This document shows positions 1 to 11,400 of a stretch of DNA of 64,000 bases, piece after piece. Source of the stretch: Dendronephthya gigantea (lineage: Eukaryota > Cnidaria > Anthozoa > Malacalcyonacea > Nephtheidae); NCBI RefSeq assembly GCF_004324835.1, contig NW_021163043.1, forward strand, positions 1,736,001 to 1,800,000, written 5' to 3'. The stretch's first letter is position 1. Each line of letters starts with the position of its first letter. A program made the translations under genes and the position numbers. The notes under the pieces are model-generated. The model was given only the letters and a program-made list of their open reading frames with translations, searched no databases and was not told where the DNA came from.

Positions 1-204
1 ACACAATCCATGCTTGGATATTCTGTAATTGAACCTTGTGTGGTTATTCTAATGTCAAATACGTCAAATATTAGAAGTATAATTAGTCGCACGGATATTG
101 AAATGTTCTCTGCAATATCAACTTATGCAAATTATAGTGTTTTTGACACACCCTGTATGACACAAACACACACCGACAATTTCGAATGCATGACTTGAGT
201 TCAT

Positions 205-700
205 TAAATAACCAGCAGGATATCATCAGAGTGTTTGGTGTATTCTTGTTTGCTAGGTTTGTGTACATTTCTTAGCGTCTATTTGGTTTGGTTCTGACTT
301 AAATCTCGCTGAATTATGGCGACGTAGTTGGATTATGGGTTTCAAGAATTGATAAAGGTACGTACTTGTCTCTTTCTTGAAGATTATAAATCATTTTACT
401 TCGTCAACAGCGAAGTATGCTAGACACGCGGCACAGCGCTCTCGCGTCATGTTAAAACGTTTAGTAAATCCTTCAATAAAATCCAAAATCTTGCTGCGAA
501 ATATCCTTTATCCCTCTTACTATAGCATATCATGTTGGTTGGCAATAATGAACCGATTGGCTTCAGCAAACTTGTCTTTTATAACTGTAGTAAAAGTGAA
601 TTGTTGTTGGGGCTCAGATATTAGGTCATAGCGCGTCATTTATGCTAGTAATTGGCACATTTATATTTGTTTTATCTGAGGAACATATCAACCATTTCAA
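205..700 (+). repeat. Diverged promoter/first-exon-like module, copy 1
   Basis: No protein gene is supported here. The stretch shares a series of blocks with 1397-1860: the ACCAGCAGGATA..CATCAGAGTGTTTGG block, a GGTACGT splice-donor-like site followed by TTGTCTCTTTCTTGAAG, a GGCACAGCGCT..GGCGT block, and CATATCATGTTGGTTG. The donor-like site and the CACAG..CT..GCGTCA block occur in the same order as in the first exon and intron of the two NACHT genes (7200-7550 and 46070-47112). I infer a decayed paralogous promoter plus first exon without a gene body. The short open frames in it are not convincing. Confidence 0.45.
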
Positions 701-1396
701 CCGTCGTCCTGTTTATATGTCACTAGTTTCAAACTGTTTATTCCACTGTCAAATTGACTCCATTAGCTTTCGCTAATTCTTCGACGACTGCGACAATCAA
801 TTATAGGCAGAAGACAGCGCCTTCGAATCGTTTTTATGTTTTAATTTTTGCATAAATTTATCACCAGCTCATTGTTGTCTTCAGAAATTCATTTCAGCTG
901 ATATTTAAGGCTATATACAGCTGATATTGGAACAGCAATAACTAACCAAATATAAACATAATTTAAGTTGGAACGGAAATATCTATAAAACTACCGATAA
1001 ATATTGAATGAAAAGTATTTCACATGAAATTATTTGATCATCGAGCACTAGAAAGTGTTGGGATTATCAGCAAGTATCATTTACTCATGCGAGATTTTCG
1101 AGTGTCAACGTTCCTCTAAAAAATGCATGTGTTAATATGTTTGTGTGGGTGCATTGATATTATTGACAATGTTTCATTAGTTTTGAATTGGCTTTTTCAG
1201 TAAAATATCGATAGATTATATTTAAAGTACTTGGTGTTGAACTCAATGTTTGAAGTCAACGTTAGTTCTGGTTTTACCAGCTTTCAAAATATATATCAGA
1301 GATCTCCACACAAGATGAAATCAGTAATACTAAGTAATTACGCGCATTAGGTCGATGCATTTAACACCACGGGTATTTTACAACATTGAGTTGAAC

Positions 1397-1860
1397 AATT
1401 TAACCAGCAGGATACCATCAGAGTGTTTGGTTTATTCTTGTCTGCTGGATTTCTGAACATTTCTTTGCGTTGATCATATTATTTGTGGCCTAAATCTGTG
1501 GAATTATGTCTACGTCGTGAATTATCAGATTTCGTAGCCATCGGTACGTTTTTGTCTCTTTCTTGAAGTTTGTGAATAATTTTATATCGTCAACATGCAG
1601 CGGAAGTATGCTAGGCCCGGCACAGCGCTGTGGCGTGATATTATAACGTTCAGCAAAACCTTGAATAAAATCAATCGTAAATTTCGTTTTTAATATCCTT
1701 CATTCGTTTTACTATAACATATCATGTTGGTTGTCAATAACCTCGCTTTAGCAAATTGTTTTTCGTGACCGTAATAATATTGACATAAAGGCGGTGGAAT
1801 TACGTCATGGTGCGTAATGAATATGCCACATTTATCTGAACATATGTTTCATCTGACAAG
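1397..1860 (+). repeat. Diverged promoter/first-exon-like module, copy 2
   Basis: Second diverged copy of the module at 205-700, offset by about 1.19 kb in the same orientation. It keeps the CAGCAGGATA block, the GGTACGTTTTTGTCTCTTTC donor-like region and GGCACAGCGCTGTGGCGT. A third, weaker trace of the CACAGCGCTCTGGCGTCGT block lies at about 2170-2200. No open reading frame of note. It reads as a degraded tandem array of a noncoding unit. Confidence 0.45.
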
Positions 1861-2738
1861 AACTAGCGCTTTGAATAGAACTTTATGTTTTAACAATAAT
1901 CCTGTTTTTTCATTCTGACCAACCAGATTCTTGTACAAGTCTTAGCTTATTCTGCTATCAAATTGTTCCTTTCCTTCTGCAGAGGCGTTCAACCAAGAAA
2001 TTATAGTCTGTTTATATCACAATAACAAGCCTTTGAAAAGCCTAAAAAAGCTAAAAGTATATATATATATACTTCTTGCAAAGAAATCCTTCAAATTTGA
2101 AGCAATAAAACGACTTGATTGACAACTATCACACGAAGTAAGCTTTAGGTCGACAAATTAAATAACCACGGCACAGCGCTCTGGCGTCGTATTAAAAGCT
2201 TCAAACTGGCTTTGTTTGATATCTTAAGTTTTCTCATCTCACGCATTGTTGGTTTCTAAAGCCACGTATTAACTTGCTGGACAATTACTAACCAGACCAT
2301 CGTGTTTAACAAATAAGCTGTGGAGTAACTTTATCTTAAGTTGTGTGGAATTACATCATGATGTGGTTTCTTTTAGAAATAAGAAGTTTTATCATGTGAA
2401 GAAAAATATCTTATTCAAGTTGTCATCTTTAATGATCGTTTATGGTGATTCGTTTAACCAAGTTTGAGGTAGGAAATTTTAAACACTGTTGATATTTAAG
2501 GAGATGATGTAATATGCAAGATGAAAGAATCTATACAATTATAGCTACTTCATATCGCTAGTCCAACACGACATGAAGTCAGTAAAATGAAGTATTTACA
2601 AAGAGCACTAGACAACGCAACTCGCATCCCTCTTCACTGGTTGAAATTAATAAAGCTATAAATTCGTAAATTTTACTGTCTTACAATGACGTATGAAATT
2701 TGTAGTTAAATTCAATAATATATATGTCCTAGTGATTA

Positions 2739-3020
2739 CACCATTTGCCCTTCATTAAACAAAAAAAAGAATGGCATCAACATAATTTAAAATATTCAGA
2801 AATACAAATCGGAATCTCAATAGCGCATTTTGTGCAAGTCAATAAGCGTAAAAAGATATTCAATATTAACAATTTGTTCGGTCATGTGTTAAAGCTGAAA
2901 ACCATTAGTCAAAGATGGAAATTCAATAAGAATACAAAGAACATTCAAAAACGCAAAATACATTTTCGTTTGAACACAATAAACCTTCAATTAGAGAATA
3001 AAATAATTTCGTTAAGGTTG
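2739..3020 (+). repeat. Left TIR of Tc1/IS630 element
   Basis: Imperfect inverted repeat partner of 4222-4497. Unusually long for Tc1/mariner elements, whose TIRs are often well under 100 bp. Confidence 0.8.
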
Positions 3021-3190
3021 TTATGAACACAAATATATACTCGTAAAAAAGCGTTGCGCAACCGGAAAATGATCCAATCAAATTTTTGGTTAGTTACTCA
3101 TTTGCATTGGGAATCTTCGATAAAAATCGTTTCTTTCAACATCATCTTGGGCATTTTTGCGAGTTTGTTATACGTTGAAGTACTGTCAGA

Positions 3191-4118
3191 ATGGCACAAC
3201 GTCGGAGAATATCACAACAAGACAAAGAACGGTTGGTTAGAGCATTCGAAGAACAGGATCAAGACTACCTGGCTTTGGCTGAAACTTTAGCAATAAATTG
3301 TTCAACTGCCAGGAGTATAGTTGCTCGATATCTGCGAGAAGGACGAAGTGAAGAACAACCACGTGGAGGACGCCTCAATGTTCGATTTGACGCAGACATG
3401 ACAAGATGTGTGCAAAGAATAGTAGATGAAGATTGCACTTTGTCACTACGGGCCATAAATGCAGAATTACGACGTCGAATGCCTGAGAAGCCACAAGTTC
3501 ATGAAAGAACTATTGGTAAACATTTGGATGGAAAGCTATACTCGTTAAAGCTATTGCGAATACTTCCAGCTGATCGTAATACGCCAGATGTTATCGAGGG
3601 ACGCCATGCACGAATATGCTAACTGGTTTTTAGAGGAGGCGAATATTCATCATCCTGTATTAATCGACTAATGTGGCTTCAATATATGGACAGCCAGAAG
3701 TCAAGGACGGGCTCGAGTTGGAGAGCGTGCTTATTGTACTTATCGCCAAGTATGCGGGCAGAAGGGACGCAATCTTACCATTTGCCTCGCGGTATCTCAA
3801 GTGTTTGGTTTGGTGCATCACACCATTCAGGTTGGTGGGATGACCAGAGATTCCTTCACTGAGTTTCTTGCAGGTACTGCTGCCCATCTTGATGAAAATG
3901 AAACTCAATATCTCATTTTTGATGGAGCACCAGCACATCGCCGACCCGAGCAGCCAAGAGACAACGTACATCTACGCCAATTGCCACCATACTCACCATT
4001 CCTAAATATTGTCGAGCAAGCGATAAGTTGCCTGAAGGCCAGCATTAAAGCAGACATTTCACGCCCTGTTATGCAAGAACGCTTTGCCGACAGAAATGCG
4101 GCAGAATATTTAAGTTAA
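3191..4118 (+). pseudogene. Tc1/IS630-family DDE transposase, inactivated
   Basis: The encoded protein would bind its TIRs and catalyse cut-and-paste transposition. The first ~140 codons (from ATG 3191) give a helix-turn-helix region beginning MAQRRRISQQDKERLV, with a second helical region (LRAINAELRRRMPEKPQVHERTIGKHL). The frame then breaks near 3608. In the next frame, ANWFLEEANIHHPVLID runs straight into TAA (3670-3672) where DECGFN is expected, followed by CGFNIWTARSQGRARVGERAY. The second catalytic Asp is in LIFDGAPAH and the third acidic residue in SPFLNIVEQ. One frameshift and one nonsense codon therefore separate the catalytic residues, so it is dead here. Confidence 0.85.
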
Positions 4119-4221
4119 CTGATTCACGAGAGACAAAATATCGTGTTATTTAATTTTGACTAATCCATTTAAGTAAACAAGCTTGATACAACCGCCCCTG
4201 CTTGTCAATAAACCCATGTTC

Positions 4222-4497
4222 TTGTTAAAATTACATTATTCTGTAATTGAACGTTTCTTGTGTCCAAAGAAAAACGTCTTTTGTGTTTTTGAATGTGCTT
4301 TGTATTCTTATTGAATTTCCATCTTTGATTAATGGTTTTCAGTTTTAATGCATGACCAAGCAAATTGTTACTATTGGATATCTTTTTACGCTTATTGACT
4401 TGCACAAAATGCGCTATTGAAATTCCGATTTTTTTTTCTGAATATTTTAAATTATGTTAATGCCATTCTTTTTTTGTTTAATGAAGGGCAAATGGTG
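4222..4497 (-). repeat. Right TIR of Tc1/IS630 element
   Basis: Reverse-complement partner of the left TIR, ending GAAGGGCAAATGGTG before TA. Indels against the left copy show age. Confidence 0.8.
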
Positions 4498-4731
4498 TAT
4501 TAACAATTTTCGCGTACTGTAAGTTTACAGTTTATGCATTAGACCAAACTAAATGTTTTCTTCGTCGCACACTGCTGCACTTAACACTCACATAACAATT
4601 TTGACTTGCACATTTTGCGGGGACAAAATTGAGATATTATGCCATTTGTGTCGTCATATTGAGCACAAAATGAATGACAAAAATATGTCAATTTAGCTGC
4701 CACAGACTAGGAAATTACCACGAGTGATAAG

Positions 4732-6430
4732 TGTGCAATTTGGAGAGTGACTAGTACCCATATGGTTAATTACTGAAATTGTGGTCGTGTTATCAAGGTA
4801 GACACGAATATGGAGAACAACGCTAGTAACTCCAAATAGTTAATGTGGCATAATTTTTCGTCATTTGTCCAAAATCCCCCGGTGCGATTGCCCTCGTAGA
4901 CCGCTCCCCAGCCAGTGAGGGAGGCATCTGTTGTGAGCACATGGGACGGTTTACCTCGCGAAATAACATTTTCTGACTCAGCTATATTGTTGGTGAAGTT
5001 CAAGTTTTGATTCTTCAGATAAGGACATGTGTGCGTCAAAGTGTCCGCTACATGATTTGAGGGCTTCAGTTTTGTTACGTTCTAGAGCTCTATAATATAG
5101 AGGCCCATGCGCTACGCCCGGGAATGATGAAATGATCTTACCAATAACTTCCGCAACCTCTCGAATAGTAGGCCTATGTTTTGATAGTAAAGACACGCAT
5201 AGTTGTCGTAAGGCTAATTTTTTCTCTGATGTTGGGGTTATTGCATGTCGACAGAATTAATTTTGAAACCAAATAAAATCAGTTCCTGAGAAACCCAGGT
5301 CGTTGAATTGTAAAAAGACAACATCGATAACATTAGATACACATTGTTCAAAGGTGTTACCTTGAAGGAAAAGATCGTCGATATAACTAGCAATGATATG
5401 GCCCAATTTGTGGAGGGCAGTCAAAGGGGGTTTTAGTAATTTTGTGAATGTCCGTCGGCAACTTGACAACCGAATTGGCAAACAAGTGAATTGATATAGA
5501 ATTTTAGGGAAGTTTTAATATAGGGATAACCTCAAACTTTCCTTTTCCTCTGTAACTGTAACTGAAATTTCAGTTTCATTGTGAATAAATCTTTATTGTA
5601 TTGTATTGTAACTCCTTGCCAAACAAAGCGAAGGTATTTGCAGTCAGGATGATTGATAGAGACCGAATAATATACGTCTTTAAGGTCGAGCGAAGCCATG
5701 AAGCAACCTCGTTCTATCAGTTTCAGTATAAAGTGTAGGGTATCCATTTTGAAATGATGATAAAAACAAATTGATTTAGGCCTTTAAGGTTTAATATTAG
5801 CTTGCGGCTGCCTTCTTTTTTCGGTCTTATAAAAATATTGGACACGACCTAGCCTGGAGTGTGGGCGGTGACCTCAATAATAACTTTAGCAACCAATTTT
5901 GCAATTTCCTGTTCTATAATATCCGATTCCTTGATCGAAAATGGGATTTTAGGACATGTGCGTGTTATTGTCGGAGTATCAAATTGATGATGGTGCTTGT
6001 CACAGTGTTCAAGATTCCTGGCTTAGAAGTTAACTTTTTCCAGGGTGAAATAGAGTTTTTAACATTGCCAGCCTGGAAAGTGTCCCATCAAAGTCGTAAG
6101 TAGTTTGTTAAACGGTCAAAAATAAGCGGAAATTGGCTTACCGATAATTTAATCTGTTTGAGAGTACTCAAGATTTCCTGCCGGGTTTGTTTTTGAACAT
6201 CAGTTTTTTCTGGCCCTTCCCCAAAAAATGAGGCCTGTTGTTGTCAGCCCGATAGTCAGAATTGTTGTTTCTCGGTGGACGAGAATTAGTGAAACGATTA
6301 TCGGGTCGATATGTTGGACGATTGGTTCGGGCTTGCCTATTTCGGCTAGCGCCAAGGGTTTGGCTTATATTACTCGTTTCTTTGGCATCTCTCACTTGTT
6401 TAGCAAAATCATCATCAAAGAGTAATTAAT
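4732..6430 (-). pseudogene. DIRS-like retroelement fragment (copy A)
   Basis: Reading on the minus strand from the right: a basic Asn/Arg-rich gag-like tail (6168-6395; NRQARTNRPTYRPDNRFTN), reverse transcriptase pieces (5532-5747, MASLDLKDVYYSVSINHP), the YIDD catalytic box at 5257-5481 (IASYIDDLFL), and RNase H (4770-5039, VLTTDASLTGWGAVYEGNR). Several frameshifts and stops separate these parts. It is a shorter, more decayed copy of 42678-44741 and belongs to the duplicated block. No tyrosine recombinase and no terminal repeats are visible. The assignment to DIRS rests on the RT/RNase H style; a Gypsy-related element is less likely. Confidence 0.75.
5500..5613 (+). mobile_element. Short retroposon 3' tail inserted in the DIRS-like fragment
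   Basis: Compared with the paralogous position near 43930, copy A has about 110 extra bases between TTGATATAGAA and CTCCTTGCC. They end AATAAATCTTTATTGTATTG plus a further ATTGT repeat. A short 3'-end fragment with a pentanucleotide tail is typical of a LINE or SINE insertion. It postdates the block duplication. Confidence 0.5.
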
Positions 6431-7032
6431 GCTGGTGGTCTGGCCTTTTAGGCAGTCAACATGATCAGGTTGACCTAAAGTCATGGGGTTTTCAGAAGAT
6501 TGAGTATCACTGTTGGTCGGATTCATGACAATATTTTGTGTTATCCGACTTATCCTGCAAAAAGCTAAATTGTGAAATAAAGCCTGAAAAGGACTAACTA
6601 ATAAACCTTCACCAAATTACTCTATGTTACTCTAAGTCTCTTATTCTAAGTAAGCCAAATTACTCTAAGTCTTGCTAGAAGAGTAAGTTTGAAGGATGCG
6701 AAGTTGCTTTTTAACAAATCTTCAGCGATGGAGAAATTTAATGTTGCGGCTAAGAAAGCGTGTGTACAATGGCTAGAAAAGCGAGCGCGTGCGTGCTTCT
6801 CATGGTACTCCGTAGTGACGTAGACTGATGACGTATATAATTGCTTTTGAAATGAATAAGACGTCTCCAGACAGTTTAGGTAAACTAAATAATTCAATAA
6901 TAGAAATATTTTGTTTTTCTTTTTATCAAAGGCCTACCAGGCTACTAATACGAATTCATGTATTTCTTTTTTGTTTCAAGTGAAAATATATGCCTTGTGC
7001 CATTTAATAAACTTTTTATTAACCTTGCCTGC

Positions 7033-7142
7033 TCGGTCTTTACCGAGAATTATCGGACCTCAATCTTTTTGTACAAACTTGGCTCTTAATTCGAGTTCGG
7101 TCTGTTCAAAAAGACCTCGGTCCGATATTTCTCGGTAAAGAC
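7033..7142. mobile_element. Small foldback MITE in NACHT A upstream region
   Basis: GTCTTTACCGAGAATTATCG near the left end is mirrored by CGATATTTCTCGGTAAAGAC at the right, giving a hairpin of about 110 bp. The paralogous place in copy B (45262-45365) keeps the left arm but has lost the right arm. It lies about 250 bp upstream of the NACHT A first exon. Confidence 0.55.
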
Positions 7143-7224
7143 CTCGCGCTCAGTTAATAAGAAGTCATGATTCTTATTAAAAAATGACGGAAATTATTCA
7201 GTTTTGTCTCCTTTGTCTCACTCA

Positions 7225-7376
7225 GATGACATTCTAGCCGCTGATTGGGTGGGTTAAAGCTACAATCAGAATTTGTTTTTTCTAGGTTTTAAATCTACAT
7301 TTCAGTCCATCTGTCCGTTATCCTCCCTGAAAATTTTGACCATGTAGTGGAATCATCGCTTTGAAGATTTGAGAAG
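7225..7376 (+). promoter_or_regulatory. Promoter and 5' untranslated exon of NACHT gene A
   Basis: The segment is conserved at 46070-46178 upstream of gene B. It contains an inverted CCAAT box (CTGATTGGG, about 7240), then ends GAAGATTTGAGAAG followed by GTACGT, a consensus splice donor at 7377. The matching acceptor TTTTGTTACAG ends at 8400, just upstream of the ATG. I infer a noncoding first exon and a 1,024-bp intron. The transcription start is not determined. Confidence 0.55.
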
Positions 7377-8400
7377 GTACGTTTGTGTCAGTGTTGGTTA
7401 CGTTCTTCGAATATTAGCAATATGAGTGTCTATTGTATTCTATTGATTGGCACAGTACAGAGCTGTGACGTCATTACGTTCTTCGAATATTAACAGTATG
7501 AGTGTCTATTGTATTCTATTGAGTGGCATAGTACAGAACTGTGACGTCATGTTAAATGAACCGGTAATCAATGCAATATAGAAATAATTCATAACACGGT
7601 TGCGAGGCTCAGGGGCTAAAACCTGACAATAATCAAACACTATATAAACACCAAATAAGGCAGATTAGTTGTTTTGAGATTAAGGATCGATCAATACAGT
7701 TTTATTTTAATAGACTCGATCCTTATATTTTAACAGACTCGATCCCCGAGCGCCTAATAGTACTGCATAGACTTACGAAAATATAATAATAATTCAGCTT
7801 AACTGATTACATGCTGAGGAGGCACAGCCACTAGTCTGAGAAGAGAAATGTTTTATGGGATGAAGTGTTATTTGGAAAAATAAATGATCGAGAGTTTGCT
7901 GAAACAGCTTTTCAAAATTATCGCTTGAATTAAATGGAATTTATAAAAGACTTCAACGACAGTTTGCAAGCGAAAATAAAAAAAATCGAGTAGCAATAGA
8001 TCTTAAATACACGAGATATTTTCATCAAAATACATTCAGATCATGCTATGTCTATAAATTATTTTGATATTAGCATCAAAATACATTCAGATCATACCAT
8101 GTCTATAAATGAGAACAGGCTTTCAAAATTTATAATATCAAGAGAAATCCCATTTCCAGGCACAAATAAGACAACAAAATGTTTATTGAAATTCTAAAAT
8201 TAAGTTCATGTGAGTTTGTCATATGGGTGGTAGCAAGTCAGAAAGGTTACTCCTGAAACATATGTCTCTTCACAAAATCATTTTCACAAGAAATCCCTTT
8301 GTTTAACAAGATCCTTGCGACTTTCTTGTATGAAAATCTACTCCATCCCATTCTTTTTCTCAGTGTAGCATATATAATTAGTACAACCGTTTTGTTACAG
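7377..8400 (+). other. First intron of NACHT gene A
   Basis: GTACGT at 7377 and TTTTGTTACAG ending at 8400 bound the interval. It opens with two units of the 76-bp CRE-containing repeat (7399-7550). It also holds a decayed small open frame (from ATG about 7934) whose intact relative lies at 48136-48423 in copy B; copy A is broken by a one-base difference. Part of the interval (7587-7706) is inverted relative to copy B. Confidence 0.5.
7399..7550 (+). repeat. 76-bp CRE minisatellite, 2 units
   Basis: Two head-to-tail units of TACGTTCTTCGAATATTA... ending in ..GAGCTGTGACGTCAT or GAACTGTGACGTCAT. Each carries the palindrome TGACGTCA, a perfect CREB/ATF consensus site. The array begins 22 bases downstream of the splice donor. 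Confidence 0.85.
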
Positions 8401-8421
8401 TAATCAACCGTGTTCTACGCC

Positions 8422-11400
8422 ATGGCTTCTGACGAGCTGCAAGAAAAAGCAAATTTTACAAGACTCAGTAAACTTTTAGTTGACAAAGGAACTGAGGCTT
8501 TGAGAAATACATTTGATACCATCCATCTACCTGTTAGTCTACCCGGAGTTCTATATAGAAACAAAAGATCTCTTCAAAAGTTAAAACCTCGGGTTATTAA
8601 TATTTCGCAGTGGGATTTACTGTTTCCTCCGTCTGGCAACCCTCCAGATTCCAAAACCTTTGATGTCACATTACTTACAATTCTACTCCGGAACATTTGT
8701 GGTTTTCCATCAACAGGATGGAGTGTAATGCCTCCGGATACTGATAGATCAACGCAAGCGAATATCACAAGAATCAAGTGTTACCGAAATGACGTTATTG
8801 CACATGTAACAACAACTCGAGTTGAGAATTCAACATTTCAATCTTTATGGAAGAAAATTGCCCAGACATTGGTAGAATTGGGAATTGCACAAAGCGATGT
8901 CGACGATTTGGAAAAATGTCCTTTAGGACCCGAAGAAAAAATATATGTGCAAATGCTTAAATATTGGGAATTGCGAGAAGATGAGTGTATTAAAAAGCTT
9001 CGAACAATTGAATGTTCTGTAAATCATTTAACACAAGTCGCTGAAGAAACGCGCGATGGACTAAATGAATCGCGCGATGAAGTAAAAGAAACGCGGGAAG
9101 CAGTATATAAAACGCACGATGCAGTAATTGAAATCCGCCATTCATTGTCCAAACGATCGGTATCAATACCCGGGGACACCATTCCTAAAAAAAAATCCCG
9201 CATGGAAAGTGATGAAGATTTATTACGAAAACTTGCTAAGCATAATTTCAGGAATAAAATTCAAAGAAAAGTAGAATTTTTCCTTCCTGGAACAAGACAG
9301 TGGCTGTTAAAGGAAGTTGACGAATGGTTTTGTAGCAGTAAGAGTGATTCACGCATAAAGTTAATAACAGCTGGACCAGGATTTGGTAAAAGCGTGTTTG
9401 CCGCTAAAATCTGTGAAGATTTTGAGAAGAATGGAAAGCTGGCTGCTTGTCACTTTTGTGATTTCAGTGACTCAAACCTAAGAGATCCTATGGTGATGCT
9501 CCAGTCTCTCGCAAGTCAGATGTGCAAGAGCATCACTGGTTTTAAAAAGCAGCTCCTTGATCAGTTACAGCGACCGCACCAAGTCAAAAACCTCAAAGAT
9601 GCCTTCCAAATATATTTGCAAAATCCCTTAGCTGAACTGGAAATAAAAGAGCCACGTTTAGTCGTGATCGATGGCTTGGATGAAAGTGCTGCAGATAATA
9701 AGAATGAAATTACGCATTTGATTGCTGAATATTTTCCTGATCTTCCCGAGTACATCAAAATCTTGGTGACGAGCAGGCCAGAAATTTCCGTTGCTGATCT
9801 GAGACTAAGAGACGATCAAAAGACAGACATTTCCAATGTTGATGACAACAATAACTTAGATCTTGAACTTTATTTTAAAGAATGTTTCCCAAGTTTAGTC
9901 CGCAAGCAAAATAAATTACTTTCCATTTTTGTTGCCAAATGCCAAGGCTCATTTCTCTATGCATATCACTTTCAATCTGGGCTAAAGGCTCGCTATGATC
10001 TTAAGAAGATAACAAATAATGACGTCATAGGGTTTCTCCCAGAAGGTCTGCATTCTGTTTACGAACGATATTTTAAACGCCTTGAAGACGAGCTTAACAC
10101 CATAAAACACGAAAAGTTTGATGTGTTGAATATTTTTGCAATGCTCGCTGCTTCCGAAGGACCTCTTCCCCTAACTTTCGTCGCTCAGGCTTTTGGTTTA
10201 GCTCCAGATTGTCGCGAAACGAAAGACATCATCAACAAAATTAATGAAACCGTATCGTGCTTGTTGTACGTTTCAAATGACATGGTAACCGTTTTTCACA
10301 AATCCTTTATTGATTGGCTTCTAGCAAAGGGCTACAAAGATCACCAGTATACTGTCAAGGTCGATGATGGACATAGATCGCTTTGGCTTTTATGTGAAAA
10401 GGTTTTTAAAGAAATTGTGGAAAATGTTCGCTCAGGACGTGAGGTGAAGTTTACTCATGACGTAAAATACGCTCTAAAATATGGTTTAAAACATCTAGAA
10501 AAGTGTAAAATGGAAGAAGGTGTGTTTTGGTCAGTTGATGTTATTATCGTATGTTATATGTTAACTGTAATAATCGATTTACGTGATTTGCTGCGTCCCT
10601 GGCTCACATTACTGCAATGTTCCTGGATTAAAAACGAAGTTTTACGCGGCCGCATTTCGTACCATGTCATTGAATTTGAGTCTTTTGAACTTACCCTGGA
10701 ACCCCTGTATGAATATGGCGATTATTTAGAACAAGTTCTTTCGGCAATATTGTCACAATGGTATTTACAAGCGGTTCTTACCCGTTCTCCAGAAGGTTAT
10801 TTCAGCGATAATGAGAAGAAAATCGCTGAGACGCTACTATCAAACCTTTCACCTTTTGTCGAGTCGAATTCTTACGATGTTTCGGTTCTGCCGCGAGCAG
10901 TCTGGGGACACAATCACGTTGGTTTTATTACAGCTGTTGCTTTATCTAACGATAAGAAAAGTGTAGCAATTGTAGTACATAATTTTATCGATGTGATATC
11001 CCTACCAAGCTTAGTTGAAATAATGAGTTATTCAACAAAATTGGAAACTATTCCATGCTGTACATTCTCTCCAGACGATTCGCTCATATTATTTGGTAAA
11101 CTTGAAACGGCGTTTAACATTGCTAGAAGAAAGGAAGTTCCATTTTTCCCTGGAAATGATGAGGAGTTCGCGTGCTGTAAATTTTCCCCTAACGGCAAAA
11201 GACTGGTGACTAGCGACGGTTCAAACAGCATTAAACTATGGGACGTTGCTAAACAAACGCTGCTGTCGTCGCTTTGTGCTGGATTTCCCGTTCGTCGGTG
11301 TTCTTTTAGCGTCACAGGGTTATTTATTATTGGAAATTCTAAATCTCAATCTTATCCGGGTTATTCGTTGTGTGTTTGGAACGCCATCACATTGCAAAGA

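Larger units (their letters stand above)
2739..4497 (+). mobile_element. Tc1/mariner-IS630-type DNA transposon with ~280-bp TIRs
   Basis: A 1,759-bp element starting CACCATTTGCCCTTCATTAA and ending with its reverse complement, with TA on both sides (2737-2738 and 4498-4499). That matches the TA target duplication of the Tc1/mariner/IS630 superfamily. The inverted repeats are long, about 2739-3020 against 4222-4497, and imperfect. Both TIRs are partly open in translation (KRKK..LFGHVLKLK-type peptides), which is only the inverted repeat read in two places. A broken transposase gene lies between them. Confidence 0.85.

Noticed and set aside
2745-3026. 93-codon open frame with KRKK patches
   Set aside because: It is the TIR of the Tc1/IS630 element; the same peptide pattern is read from the opposite TIR at 4205-4405.
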